Assembly (NCBI GenBank): GCA_944325695.1
Contig: CALVBA010000005.1
Coordinates: forward strand, 1 to 64,000
Length of the DNA: 64,000 nucleotides
Source of the DNA: an uncultured Anaeroplasmataceae bacterium
Lineage (GTDB): Bacteria > Bacillota_I > Bacilli_A > Acholeplasmatales > Anaeroplasmataceae
Direction: 5' to 3'
Position 1 is the stretch's first letter. The number at the start of each line of letters is the position of its first letter. The notes below the pieces were generated by a model that did not search any database, was not told the DNA's origin, and saw only the letters and a program-made list of their open reading frames with translations. The translations under genes were made by a program, and so were the position numbers. Of the stretch, positions 9,157 to 18,372 are shown piece after piece.

Positions 9157-9975
9157 ATGGATATTCGTTTTAAAACTATTCTCGATTTAGTAAAAACAAA
9201 GTCGTATACGAAAACTAGTCGTAATTTAAACTTAACACAACCAGCGATAACAGTTCATGTGAAAAGTTTAGAACAAGAATATAATATTACGATTTTTATC
9301 AAAGAAAATAAGCGAATTATTGACTTAACTGATGATGGAAATCTCTTAGTGGATTATATTAAGAAAGTTTTATTGCTGGAACGAAATTTTGATTTAGAAA
9401 TTAGAAAGAAAAAACAAAAAATAATTACTATGGCAATTGCATCTACTTTAAAAAATCATCCTCTAATTAATAAAATGATTGAGAATTACTTAAAAGATAT
9501 AAACCCTAATAAAGTATATATAACTTATCAGTCCAATAATCTTTTAACTAATTTAGATGAAGGAAAATGTGATTTTGTAATAACAGATGAGATATTTGAT
9601 AAGGATAAATATCAATATCGAAGACTTTTTAAAGAAGAAATTGTTTTTTTGATGAATCCTCAAAATCCACTTTATCAAAGACGTAATATTGGTTTAAATA
9701 CATTAAAAAATGAAATGATTATGATAAGCAGTAGTTCTTTTTTTAAACATTTAGATAAATTGGATTTAAATTATAATATTGTCGAATTGGATAATTTGAT
9801 TAATCTTTTTTTGGCAAATAATAATTTTATTTATTGTGATTATCAGTATAAAATGGCTTTTTTTGATCAATGTTATAAACGTTTTTTTATTCCTGAATTA
9901 AAAGCTAAAGACATTTATTTATTAACTAATGATAAACTTAATGATATTGCATTGACACATTTTTGTAATTACTAA
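9157..9975 (+). CDS. LysR-family transcriptional regulator (272 aa)
   Basis: The N-terminal winged helix-turn-helix (about residues 1-65) is typical: FKTILDLVKTKSYTKTSRNLNLTQPAITVHVKSLE. The C-terminal part shows the alpha/beta pattern of a LysR substrate-binding domain but is somewhat short (family usually 290-300). The ATG lies directly behind the stop of the 8535 gene with no clear Shine-Dalgarno, indicating translational coupling. The effector and targets cannot be read from the sequence. The nearest transport genes are potABCD, separated by a terminator, so a link to them is only possible. Confidence 0.8.
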   Translation: MDIRFKTILDLVKTKSYTKTSRNLNLTQPAITVHVKSLEQEYNITIFIKENKRIIDLTDDGNLLVDYIKKVLLLERNFDLEIRKKKQKIITMAIASTLKNHPLINKMIENYLKDINPNKVYITYQSNNLLTNLDEGKCDFVITDEIFDKDKYQYRRLFKEEIVFLMNPQNPLYQRRNIGLNTLKNEMIMISSSSFFKHLDKLDLNYNIVELDNLINLFLANNNFIYCDYQYKMAFFDQCYKRFFIPELKAKDIYLLTNDKLNDIALTHFCNY

Positions 9976-10040
9976 TTTCAAAAGCACTTTATCTTTACAA
10001 AGTAAAATTTGTATGTTAGAATACTTTTGAGGTGATTCAA

Positions 10041-10334
10041 GTGCAATTTGAAAAAAATGAATTAATCGATAAACTGTTTGAAGCCGTTTTAAAATTAAAA
10101 ACAACAGAAGAATGTTATGCTTTTTTTAATGATTTGTGTACTGTTGTTGAAATAGAGGCAATGTCAATTCGTCTTGAAGCTGCTAAGAAATTATTAGAAG
10201 GTCGTACTTATGAAGAAATTCAAAACACTGTTAATATTTCATCTGCCACTTTAAGTCGTGTAAGTAAAGCCTTACAATACGGAAAAGATGGATATAAAAT
10301 GATTATTCAACGTGTATCGAGAAAAAACTTTTAA
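10041..10334 (+). CDS. yerC: YerC/YecD-family TrpR-like regulator (97 aa)
   Basis: A short all-helical protein with a TrpR-type helix-turn-helix near residues 45-85 (EAAKKLLEGRTYEEIQNTVNISSATLSRVSKAL). It matches the TrpR-related YerC/YecD group found across Firmicutes, whose ligand is not generally known. I choose GTG 10041 because GAGGTG (10029-10034) is well spaced before it. GTG 10032, inside that site, is an alternative adding three residues. A strong terminator follows, so it is not co-transcribed with potABCD. Confidence 0.8.
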   Translation: MQFEKNELIDKLFEAVLKLKTTEECYAFFNDLCTVVEIEAMSIRLEAAKKLLEGRTYEEIQNTVNISSATLSRVSKALQYGKDGYKMIIQRVSRKNF

Positions 10335-10352
10335 TTGAATAAATTTTTATAT

Positions 10353-10382
10353 AACCTCCAAACTGGAAACAGTATGGAGGTT
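10353..10382 (+). terminator. yerC terminator
   Basis: Stem AACCTCCA (10353-10360) / TGGAGGTT (10375-10382), extended after one A/A mismatch by ACTG/CAGT around a GAAA tetraloop, followed by TTT. Confidence 0.9.
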
Positions 10383-10644
10383 TTTGATTTTAAAATTATC
10401 AAAATAAAAATTAAATTTAATATTTTTATCACAAATCCGTTTTATAGTTATATTAATTACATTAAAAAAATTTCGCATAACTAAGATAGTAGTTTAGTAA
10501 AAATAAACTTGTATGACAAAAAACCACCAAAAAACGCTAAATATTTAGTCTAAGTAAATGCACAAAAAAACTTAAAAAAAGTTGTTTACATTTAGATATA
10601 TAAAGATTATAATTATATCGAAATTTTAAACGGAGGGTATGTTT
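10383..10644 (+). promoter_or_regulatory. potABCD upstream region with promoter and palindrome
   Basis: This stretch has no gene. It holds a 12-bp perfect palindrome CTAAATATTTAG (10537-10548) and a sigma-A promoter: -35 TTTACA (10585-10590), 17-base spacer, -10 TATAAT (10608-10613). The palindrome lies about 37 bases before the -35 and could be an operator. The rest is low-complexity A/T sequence in which I see nothing else. Confidence 0.65.
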
Positions 10645-12408
10645 ATGGCTAAAAAATTAGTAGAATTGAGAGGCATTGGAAAATGCTATGGGGACAATGT
10701 TATTTTACAAGATTTGAATTTGCAAATTAATGAAAACGAGTTTGTTACATTACTTGGACCATCAGGTTGTGGGAAAACAACAACTTTACGAATTATCGGA
10801 GGGTTTGAGACAATTGATGAAGGTGAAGTATTATTAAATGGTGAGGAACTACACTATTTACCGGCCCATAAACGCCCTATTAATACTGTATTTCAAAGAT
10901 ATGCGTTATTCCCTCACTTAAATATTTTTGATAATATAGCTTATGGATTACGCAATAATGTGTATTCAAAAGTAGTACATATCGGTGTTTCTAATTTACT
11001 TGATGAATATTCTTTTTCAATTGAAGATGAAAAAGAAATCAGTGAGTATTTAGATCAATATAAAAAACCTAAAGAAGCAAGTAAAAAAGCAATTGAGCTT
11101 TTTAAAAAGAAAAGTATTGCTTATCAAGTTTATGATGAATTAATGAAAGCAGTTAAAAATAAGGTTTTAACAAGTAATAAATATCATGAAATCATCACAA
11201 AATATAATTTATCGATTGAAAAACCACATTTAGAAGGTAAGAAATTAGCAAAAGCGGTATTTGATTTATTAAAAGATGATGATGTATATTACAAAATGAT
11301 TGCGCAAATAAGTGATCGTAAATTTAAAGAAAATGTCATTAAAGTAGAAGTAGAAAAGGCATTAAAGTTAGTAAATTTATCAGGGTTTGAAAAACGTAAA
11401 CCTGAAAATATGAGTGGTGGGCAAATGCAACGCGTGGCCATTGCCCGAGCTATTATTAATAAACCAAAAATTTTACTTCTAGATGAGCCACTTGCAGCAT
11501 TGGATTTAAAACTACGACAAAGTATGCGCTATGAATTACGTCAAATGCAACGCGATTTAGGAATTACTTTTATCTTTGTTACACATGATCAAGAAGAAGC
11601 GATGGTTATGAGTGATACGGTTGTTATTATGAATAAAGGAAAAATTCAACAAATCGGTCGACCTGAAGATATTTATAATGCTCCATTAAATCGTTTTGTT
11701 GCGGATTTTATCGGGGAATCAAATGTAATTAGTGGAATTTATCGTGGAAATAAACGTGTTGACATGTTAGGGAAAACATTTAAAGTATCAGCTAAAGATT
11801 TTAACATTGGCGATAAAATTTATTGTATTGTCGAGGCAGCTGATTTTGATGTTATGGATATTGAACGTGCTCCATTAAAAGGGGAAGTATTATCAGTTAA
11901 ATCATTTAAATCACATTATGAATTGCAAGTATTAATTAATGATAGAAAAGTTAAAGTAGAAACATATACAAAATATGCTCAAGGTGATGTTTTAGGATTT
12001 GGTGTTGATGCGCAAAATATTTATTGTGAATCATTTAATGAACCAAAAGAACATATTTTAGCTAATTACGACGGAGATAACATTTTAGAAGGTTTATATG
12101 TTGCAGAAAATAAAGTTTCTTTTTTAGGAGCAGAATTTGACTGTGATGTTGAAACATTTAAAGCCAATGAAAAAGTTGATGTAGTAATTCGTCCTGAGGA
12201 TTTTGACTTAGTAATTGACAATCCAGAAAGTGCTATTTTATCAGGAATAGTTACGTCTAGTGTTTTTACAGGAGTTCATTTTGCATTGCATGTTGATGTA
12301 AATGGCTTTAATTTAATCGTTCATGATTATCAAAATGTTGAAGTAGGGACAAAAATAGGGTTAAAAATCGATTACTATGAAATGCATATGATGAAGGTGT
12401 ATGAATAA
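10645..12408 (+). CDS. potA: Spermidine/putrescine ABC importer ATPase PotA with large insertion (587 aa)
   Basis: Cytoplasmic ATPase energising polyamine uptake with PotB, PotC and PotD. It shows Walker A GPSGCGKT (about 38-45), Q-loop glutamine 84 in VFQRYALFPHL, signature MSGGQMQR (about 256-263), Walker B ILLLDE and the switch histidine in FVTHDQEEA. Between Q-loop and signature there are about 130 extra residues (about 104-234), mostly charged helices, absent from ordinary PotA of about 370 residues. Mycoplasma PotA proteins are also enlarged. The C-terminus carries two TOBE-like modules (about 345-587). GGAGGG (10632-10637) favours ATG 10645 over ATG 10639, which is only one base away from it. 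Confidence 0.93.
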   Translation: MAKKLVELRGIGKCYGDNVILQDLNLQINENEFVTLLGPSGCGKTTTLRIIGGFETIDEGEVLLNGEELHYLPAHKRPINTVFQRYALFPHLNIFDNIAYGLRNNVYSKVVHIGVSNLLDEYSFSIEDEKEISEYLDQYKKPKEASKKAIELFKKKSIAYQVYDELMKAVKNKVLTSNKYHEIITKYNLSIEKPHLEGKKLAKAVFDLLKDDDVYYKMIAQISDRKFKENVIKVEVEKALKLVNLSGFEKRKPENMSGGQMQRVAIARAIINKPKILLLDEPLAALDLKLRQSMRYELRQMQRDLGITFIFVTHDQEEAMVMSDTVVIMNKGKIQQIGRPEDIYNAPLNRFVADFIGESNVISGIYRGNKRVDMLGKTFKVSAKDFNIGDKIYCIVEAADFDVMDIERAPLKGEVLSVKSFKSHYELQVLINDRKVKVETYTKYAQGDVLGFGVDAQNIYCESFNEPKEHILANYDGDNILEGLYVAENKVSFLGAEFDCDVETFKANEKVDVVIRPEDFDLVIDNPESAILSGIVTSSVFTGVHFALHVDVNGFNLIVHDYQNVEVGTKIGLKIDYYEMHMMKVYE

Positions 12409-13223
12409 TGAATCGTTTTTATAAATTAGCAATTCCATATTTAATATGGTTAATTATTTTAGTCGTTATTCCTCTTTTAACAATGTTAATGTTGGCCTTT
12501 GGTAATACAATTGGTGCTGATTTTTCAACTTACAAATTTACATTTGATAACTTTTCGTTAATCACTGATTTTGTTTATGTAAGAGCTTTTTTAAATTCAA
12601 TCAAAATTGCTGGAATTACAACTTTATTTTGTTTAGTAATTGGTTATTCATTAGCATATGCGATTTCAACTTCAAAAATAAAAAATAAAAAATTAATTTT
12701 ATTATTATTAATTTTACCGATGTGGAGTAATATATTATTACGCATCGTTGCCTTAGAAAATGTTTTTAGTTCAGTTTCAATTTTAAATAGTTTTGGTATT
12801 CCAACTATGGATTTAAAAGGAACCGAATTTGCAGTAATATTTGGATGTGTAACATGTTATTTACCATTTATGGTTTTTCCAATTTTTACAACATTAGAAA
12901 AGATGGATTTATCACTTTTAGAAGCCAGCAATGATTTAGGTGTCGATAAGATAAAATCATTTTTTAAAGTAACTGTTCCTCTTTCGATGAAAGGAGTAGT
13001 TAGTGGGGTAATAATGGTTTTCTTACCATCAGCTACTGGATTTTTAGTTCCTAAGCGTTTAGGAGCGGGAAATATCTCGATGATTGGTGATATTATTGAA
13101 CGACAATTTAAAACGGCAAGCAACTACAATCTTGGAGCATTATTATCCTTATGTATTGTTTTTGTCATTTTATTAGCGGTTTTATTATTAAGTAAAGTAG
13201 ATAAGGATGGTGAAACATTATGA
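12408..13223 (+). CDS. potB: Spermidine/putrescine ABC permease PotB (271 aa)
   Basis: Six-helix inner membrane permease subunit. The family EAA loop is visible as LLEASNDLGVDKIKSFFKVTVPLS (about residues 165-188), which docks onto PotA. The start ATG shares its A with the potA stop (TAATG at 12406-12410), giving tight translational coupling. Length matches PotB proteins (about 270-285). Together with PotC it forms the channel for polyamines delivered by PotD. Confidence 0.93.
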   Translation: MNRFYKLAIPYLIWLIILVVIPLLTMLMLAFGNTIGADFSTYKFTFDNFSLITDFVYVRAFLNSIKIAGITTLFCLVIGYSLAYAISTSKIKNKKLILLLLILPMWSNILLRIVALENVFSSVSILNSFGIPTMDLKGTEFAVIFGCVTCYLPFMVFPIFTTLEKMDLSLLEASNDLGVDKIKSFFKVTVPLSMKGVVSGVIMVFLPSATGFLVPKRLGAGNISMIGDIIERQFKTASNYNLGALLSLCIVFVILLAVLLLSKVDKDGETL

Positions 13224-14044
13224 TGATTAGATCATCACGTTTAAAACAAATATTAAATGCCATCATCCGTTTTATGATTTACTTAGTCGGTTTTGGTGCA
13301 ATTTACTTACCAGTAATTTTAATTTTTATTTTTTCCATTAATAAGCAAAAAGCAGGAACTGAATTTACTGGTTTAACATTAAAATGGTATATGGAAATAT
13401 TTACTGATCGTAATTTATTACAAAGTATCTTGAACACGTTATTAGTAGCCATTACAACGACGATTTTTGCTTCTATTATTGGAACATTGGCCTCAATTGG
13501 CATGAATGCCTTAAGTGTTAAGAAACGTCAATCGATGATGTTGCTGAATAATATTCCTGTTTTAAATAGTGAAGTTGTAACAGGAATTTCGATGATGTTG
13601 CTATTTAGTTTACTAATACCTTTATTTCCTGATATTTTTGGTTTTTTTACGATGACAATTGCCCATATCTTTTTTACAGTTCCCTATGTAATTTTATCAG
13701 TAATGCCAAAGCTACGTGAAACAGATGAATCGTTATTTGAGGCTTCACTTGATTTAGGTGTTTCTCCTTATCGTAGTTTATATAAAGTGATTATTCCCTC
13801 AATTAAAACAGGTATTTTTACAGGAGCATTGCTTGCATTTACCATGAGTATTGATGATTTCGTTATCTCTTATTTTACTACTGGAAATGGTTTTACTAAT
13901 ATTTCTAATTATATTTATCCTTCTATTGGGCGTAATAATTTTACACCAGCTACTTATGCCTTTAATTCTCTATTAACGATTATTACATTTATTATCGTTA
14001 TTGTATTTTATTTAAAAGGGAAGAAAGGAGTAAAAACTAAATAA
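13220..14044 (+). CDS. potC: Spermidine/putrescine ABC permease PotC (274 aa)
   Basis: Second six-helix permease subunit. The EAA motif is LFEASLDLGVSPYRSLYKVIIPS (about residues 173-195). The segment FTMSIDDFVISYFTTGNG is typical of PotC. It overlaps the potB stop by four bases (ATGA). The C-terminus ends in a basic tail (KGKKGVKTK). Its position and sequence make the assignment firm. Confidence 0.93.
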   Translation: MMIRSSRLKQILNAIIRFMIYLVGFGAIYLPVILIFIFSINKQKAGTEFTGLTLKWYMEIFTDRNLLQSILNTLLVAITTTIFASIIGTLASIGMNALSVKKRQSMMLLNNIPVLNSEVVTGISMMLLFSLLIPLFPDIFGFFTMTIAHIFFTVPYVILSVMPKLRETDESLFEASLDLGVSPYRSLYKVIIPSIKTGIFTGALLAFTMSIDDFVISYFTTGNGFTNISNYIYPSIGRNNFTPATYAFNSLLTIITFIIVIVFYLKGKKGVKTK

Positions 14045-15201
14045 TGAAAAAGCAAGTTTATATCATTAGTTTTTTACTAAGTTTATTATTGTTAGTTGGA
14101 TGCAGTAATAAAAATAAATTATATTTTTTAAACTGGGGTGAATATGTTAATCCGGAATTAATTACTATATTTGAAAAGAAATATAATGTTGATGTAGTAA
14201 TGCAAGAAGTTTCATCTAGTGAAGAAATGTATAACGAGGTAATTGCTCGTAAAACCCGTTTTGATGTCATCTGTGTTGGTGATTACATACTAGAAAGAAT
14301 GATTAACGAAGATTTGTTACAAAAATTAGACTATAATATTATTACCAATTATTATGATGGTATTTATGTAGATAGTTTAGAAAAAATTATTAAAACATCT
14401 AATACGCCATATTTAGAGTATGGATCACCTTATTTTTGGGGTGTTTATGTTATGATGTATAATAATGAAAAAAAGGGTTTAAAATCTGTTATTGAAGAAG
14501 AAGGTTTAAACATCTTTTTTGACCACAATTCGCATCATGGAATGAATATAAATGTTGGAATGTATGATGTTGAACGATATGTTACTACAGCATATCTATT
14601 AAATCAAAATTTGGATGTTAATACGACAGATATTAAACTGCTTGAGCCAATTGTCGATGCGATTAAAGATGTTGGATATAAATCTTGGGGAACTGATGAT
14701 TTAAAAAAAGATGTCGTTAAGGGATCTTTAGATGTGATATTTACGCAAATTGGTGATTTTTTTGATACAACCAACATTTATATAACAGATCATTTAAATA
14801 GTGAAGGAAAATTAAATTCGGACTTTAAATTAAAAGCTGATTTATATATTCCAAGTCAAAATGTCGCATTCTTTGATTCTTTAGCCATTCCTAAAAATGC
14901 TAGAAATCCACAATTAGCTAATGAATTTATTAATTTCTTTATGGATAATGACGTTGAATTTGCCCAAAATAACTATCATATAAGTTTAATGAACGCTGAA
15001 TATGTTGGTTATTCACCTACACTTAAACCAACTGTTGAGTTATTAAAGCAATCAACTAATGTTGCGACTCAATTTTTCAATGCCAATTATCCAGAATATT
15101 TAGATCCAGCTAAAAATGTTACATCATTATCGATTTTAAAAAATTTAGATTCAAAATTTATATCTGAAATTATAACATTAATTTCTAAAACAAAATCGTA
15201 G
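14044..15201 (+). CDS. potD: Polyamine-binding lipoprotein PotD (385 aa)
   Basis: Substrate-binding component of the importer. The N-terminus is a lipoprotein signal: basic start, hydrophobic stretch, then lipobox LLVGC with Cys at about residue 20, so the mature protein is anchored outside the membrane. The mature start LYFLNWGEYVNPELITIFEKKYNVDV is the classic PotD/PotF beginning, and the FWGVYVMMYNN and NVAFFDSLAIPKNARNP segments also fit. The ATG shares an A with the potC stop (TAATG). It is the last gene of the operon. Its stop codon abuts the terminator. Confidence 0.93.
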   Translation: MKKQVYIISFLLSLLLLVGCSNKNKLYFLNWGEYVNPELITIFEKKYNVDVVMQEVSSSEEMYNEVIARKTRFDVICVGDYILERMINEDLLQKLDYNIITNYYDGIYVDSLEKIIKTSNTPYLEYGSPYFWGVYVMMYNNEKKGLKSVIEEEGLNIFFDHNSHHGMNINVGMYDVERYVTTAYLLNQNLDVNTTDIKLLEPIVDAIKDVGYKSWGTDDLKKDVVKGSLDVIFTQIGDFFDTTNIYITDHLNSEGKLNSDFKLKADLYIPSQNVAFFDSLAIPKNARNPQLANEFINFFMDNDVEFAQNNYHISLMNAEYVGYSPTLKPTVELLKQSTNVATQFFNANYPEYLDPAKNVTSLSILKNLDSKFISEIITLISKTKS

Positions 15202-15219
15202 TCCTAGTTTTTACTAGGA
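15202..15219 (+). terminator. potABCD terminator
   Basis: TCCTAGT (15202-15208) / ACTAGGA (15213-15219) with a 4-base loop followed by eight or more T. Confidence 0.88.
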
Positions 15220-15235
15220 TTTTTTTTAAATCCGA

Positions 15236-15264
15236 TTGAAAACGGTTTTAATAATTGTTATAAT
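15236..15264 (+). promoter_or_regulatory. Pectate lyase promoter overlapped by a cre-like site
   Basis: -35 TTGAAA (15236-15241), 17-base spacer, -10 TATAAT (15259-15264). Bases 15237-15250 (TGAAAACGGTTTTA) match the catabolite-responsive element consensus TGWAANCGNTNWCA at all but one position and cover the -35. Bound CcpA would block this promoter. The site call is by consensus only. Confidence 0.65.
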
Positions 15265-15295
15265 AAAGACAAATATATAAAAAAAGAGGTATGTT

Positions 15296-17035
15296 ATGAA
15301 AAAAATTATTTTAAGTATTGGTTTAGCTTTATGTGTAATAGGATTAGCTGGATGTGAAAACAATGAAATATTATCATCAAGTAATAATTCATCATCTTCA
15401 AGTATCATTGAAAGTGATTCATCTAGTAGTTTAACAAGCAGTAGTTCATCAAGTATGTCAAGTGATTCAAGTATTTCAAGTGATATATCAAGCAGTGATA
15501 CGACTATTCAAAAAGTTGTTATTAGTGAAGCTAGAGGATTAAACGAAGGTATTTATATTAGATGGGAAGAAGTAAAACAAGCGACATCATATAATGTTTA
15601 TTATCACGAAAAAGGGGCAAATGAAAAAGTTTTAGTCGATGAAGAATTGATTAGAGGACTTGAAGCTTATTTAGTGGGATTAAAAGGGAATGCAATTTAT
15701 GATGTTGAAATCGTACCAGTATTTGACAGTGAAGAAAGAATTGATTTAAGCGTTACAAAAGAAATTGAAACAGAAGCATATGACCGTTCTGGATATGCAC
15801 ATTTTAAAATGAATGATTCAATTGGTGCTTATAATAATGATGGTACCTTATTAAAAAATGCCGATATTATTTATGTAACAGAAGAAACTAAAAACACTGT
15901 TCAATATCAAGGATATACAGGAATCGGTTCAATTTTAAAAAATTCTTCTAAATTTACAAATCCGGTGGTAATAAGAATTGTAGGACAAATATATACAGCT
16001 CAATATAAATATAAAAAAGTTACTCCAAGACTTACATCTGTTCAATGGAGCGATGAGGAAATTCAAAATCATTTTGCTAATGAATTAGAAAATGATAACG
16101 TAATTAATGGAATAACAAATAATGTTAAAAATGCAAATGGTAAAACAACAATTAATCCAACTACGGGATTAGAAGTCTACGATGATGATTCATATTTTAA
16201 TATGATGGATGTAGTTGAAGCTAAAAATATTACCATTGAAGGAATTGGGTTTGACGCGGAATGCTTCCAATGGGGATTTACATTTAAAAAATGTCAAAAT
16301 GTTGAAGTTCGTAATTTAACTTTTACAGATTATCCTGAAGATGCTTGTAGTTTTGAGGGAGATAATAGTAATCCTGATTCATATGGACGTTATTTTGTTC
16401 ATCATAATACATTTAATCGTGGTAAAAATAACTTTGATTTAACTGGTGAGCAAGATAAAGGTTATGGCGATGGAGCAACAGATATTAAAGGAGTAAGTAA
16501 TGTTACTTTGGCATATAATCACTATATAAAGACTAAAAAATCAGGTCTTATTGGTGGAGGAGATTCTAATTTACAAAAAAATATTACTTTCCATCACAAT
16601 TTTTATGAAGAATGTGGTTCACGATTACCATTAGGTCGTCAAGCTAATATGCATATTTATAATAATTACTATTATAAAGTAGGACGTGCTAGCGATATCC
16701 GTAAAAATGCCTATGTTTTAAGTGAAAATAACTACTTTGAAGAGTGTAATGACCCTGTAGTAATTGATGCTAAATATATCACATCCGATAGTATTGCTGC
16801 TTATAAATCGATTGGTAATATTTTTGAAAATTGTACAGGTAAAAATAACCAGACTATAGTTACTGCAAGAGATGAATATGTTGATAATACTTGTAGTTTT
16901 GGAAAAACATTTGACATTGATGAAAATTTATTCTATTATAATTCAGTAAGCAAAAAAAGTGTTGTCGAAAGAATGACAGATGCACTACAAGCTAAAAGCG
17001 ACTGCTTAAATGAAAGTGGAGTATGGAAAAAGTAA
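15296..17035 (+). CDS. Secreted pectate lyase-like lipoprotein, family PL1 type (579 aa)
   Basis: Expected to cleave polygalacturonate at the cell surface. The N-terminal signal peptide ends in lipobox LAGC (Cys about 20). A serine-rich linker covers about residues 28-70, a fibronectin type III-like domain about 74-160, and a right-handed beta-helix the rest. The helix shows GIGSILKNSSKF, ITIEGIGF, a DIKGVSNVTLAYNHY strand matching the family's vTvSyNhf motif, and ITFHHNFYEECGSRLPLGR followed by NMHIYNNYY. The arginines in this last segment are where PL1 enzymes place the catalytic Arg. RBS AGAGG precedes the ATG. The next gene starts directly after its stop. Confidence 0.82.
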   Translation: MKKIILSIGLALCVIGLAGCENNEILSSSNNSSSSSIIESDSSSSLTSSSSSSMSSDSSISSDISSSDTTIQKVVISEARGLNEGIYIRWEEVKQATSYNVYYHEKGANEKVLVDEELIRGLEAYLVGLKGNAIYDVEIVPVFDSEERIDLSVTKEIETEAYDRSGYAHFKMNDSIGAYNNDGTLLKNADIIYVTEETKNTVQYQGYTGIGSILKNSSKFTNPVVIRIVGQIYTAQYKYKKVTPRLTSVQWSDEEIQNHFANELENDNVINGITNNVKNANGKTTINPTTGLEVYDDDSYFNMMDVVEAKNITIEGIGFDAECFQWGFTFKKCQNVEVRNLTFTDYPEDACSFEGDNSNPDSYGRYFVHHNTFNRGKNNFDLTGEQDKGYGDGATDIKGVSNVTLAYNHYIKTKKSGLIGGGDSNLQKNITFHHNFYEECGSRLPLGRQANMHIYNNYYYKVGRASDIRKNAYVLSENNYFEECNDPVVIDAKYITSDSIAAYKSIGNIFENCTGKNNQTIVTARDEYVDNTCSFGKTFDIDENLFYYNSVSKKSVVERMTDALQAKSDCLNESGVWKK

Positions 17036-17722
17036 ATGAATGAATTAGAAGTTATTTATGAAGATAATCATGTTTTAGTTGTTTATAAACAACCAGGAAT
17101 TCTATCACAAGAAGATCATACCAAAGATTTAGACTTAGTTAATATGGCTAAAAAATATCTAAAAGAAAAATATCAAAAGCCTGGTAATGTTTATGTAGGG
17201 TTAGTTCATCGTCTAGATCGTATGACCTCTGGGGTTTTAGTTTTAGCTAAAACAAGTAAAGCAGCTAGTAGATTATCCGAACAAATGAAAAAAGGACAAT
17301 TTAATAAAAAATACTACGTGATTGTCCATGGTAAAACTAATGATTATGGAATTTTGGAAAATAAATTACTTAAAGATGAAAAAAAGAATAAAAGTTTTGT
17401 TACAAATAGTCCCAATGGAAAATTAGCGAGTTTAGAATATCGTAGATTAAGCACTTTTTCACATAAAAATGATCTTTTTAGTTTAATTGATGTAAAATTA
17501 AACACAGGTCGACATCATCAAATAAGGGTGCAGTTTAATCATATAAATCATCCATTATATGGTGATACTAAATATGGGAATGATAAGGTTAAAAGTTATG
17601 AAAAATTCTTTTTATGCGCTTATAGTTTAGAATTTATTCATCCAACGACAAAGCAATTAATGCATTTTTCAATTCAGCCGAAAGATAGTATTTTTCAAAT
17701 TGCCATAACAAAAAATAAATAA
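17036..17722 (+). CDS. RluA-family rRNA/tRNA pseudouridine synthase (228 aa)
   Basis: The catalytic motif VHRLDRMTSGVLVLAK (about residues 59-74) contains the conserved Asp used by RluA/RluD-type enzymes. The C-terminal core motif is LNTGRHHQIRVQFNHINHPLYGD. There is no S4 domain at the N-terminus, so this is the short RluA/TruC-like form and its exact RNA target is uncertain. The ATG follows the pectate lyase stop with no gap and no good ribosome site, implying coupling. An own promoter inside the upstream gene cannot be excluded. Confidence 0.88.
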   Translation: MNELEVIYEDNHVLVVYKQPGILSQEDHTKDLDLVNMAKKYLKEKYQKPGNVYVGLVHRLDRMTSGVLVLAKTSKAASRLSEQMKKGQFNKKYYVIVHGKTNDYGILENKLLKDEKKNKSFVTNSPNGKLASLEYRRLSTFSHKNDLFSLIDVKLNTGRHHQIRVQFNHINHPLYGDTKYGNDKVKSYEKFFLCAYSLEFIHPTTKQLMHFSIQPKDSIFQIAITKNK

Positions 17723-17724
17723 AA

Positions 17725-17769
17725 AAAACGAAGATATTACCTATCAAATTGATAGTATATCTTCGTTTT
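17725..17769. terminator. Bidirectional terminator between convergent genes
   Basis: Outer stem AAAACGAAGATAT (17725-17737) / ATATCTTCGTTTT (17757-17769) with inner stem CTATCAA / TTGATAG. A-runs and T-runs on the two sides let it serve both the rightward pseudouridine synthase gene and the leftward DUF1836 gene. Confidence 0.88.
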
Positions 17770-17770
17770 A

Positions 17771-18340
17771 TTATTCTTTAGTTTTCTTTTCAGTTTTTTC
17801 TTTATATTTTTGAACATAGAATAAAATGCGATCACTAATAGCTAAATTAACTTGTGCTTTAATTGCTAGATCTAATGCTAAATCATTTAAAGCATCAATG
17901 TTGTTTTCACTTGTTTTAGAAATAGTATTTAATGTTTCATTGGCGATTTGATTAATATAGGCATCTTCAATTTCTTTAAATTTATTAAATCCTTCATTGA
18001 ATTTATTATCTTTAAATTGTTCATCAAATAGAGCTTTAATTTGATTAATTGATAATACTTTTTTTAAAGCACAAATCTCTAAAATAAGGGCAATATGTGA
18101 TTTATTGTATTTCTTTTTGATAGGACTTGGAATAACATCACCTTTAACATAATTATTAATCATTGAAGAAGTGATTTGTTTGTCTTGAGATGTTGATTCA
18201 AATATTCGTAGTTGTTTTTCTAAATAAGTAATAACTTGATCCATATATAAGTCAATATCTGGTAACTCTTCATAAGGAGTAATTTTGTAATCAACAAGCT
18301 CATCAAGCCACATCGTAATTATTTTATTAATACTATTCAT
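17771..18340 (-). CDS. DUF1836 family protein, probable DNA-binding regulator (189 aa)
   Basis: The N-terminal half matches the DUF1836 pattern of Firmicutes: PDIDLYMDQVITYLEKQL followed by ITSSMINNYVKGDVIPSPIKKKYNKSHIA, a MerR-like helix-turn-helix arrangement. The family function is not established. The C-terminal half is helical and ends in a lysine-rich tail. RBS AGGAGG lies before the ATG at 18340. A good sigma-A promoter (18373-18401, minus strand) is divergent from the putative sporulation gene at 18454. Confidence 0.8.
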   Translation of the reverse strand: MNSINKIITMWLDELVDYKITPYEELPDIDLYMDQVITYLEKQLRIFESTSQDKQITSSMINNYVKGDVIPSPIKKKYNKSHIALILEICALKKVLSINQIKALFDEQFKDNKFNEGFNKFKEIEDAYINQIANETLNTISKTSENNIDALNDLALDLAIKAQVNLAISDRILFYVQKYKEKTEKKTKE

Positions 18341-18372
18341 AATTAATCCTCCTAGTTTATCTCGTTTTTAAT

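Noticed and set aside
15407-15510. Recombination hotspot or repeat in the pectate lyase gene
   Set aside because: The repeats encode the Ser-rich linker (AGT/TCA codons), a normal low-complexity stretch.
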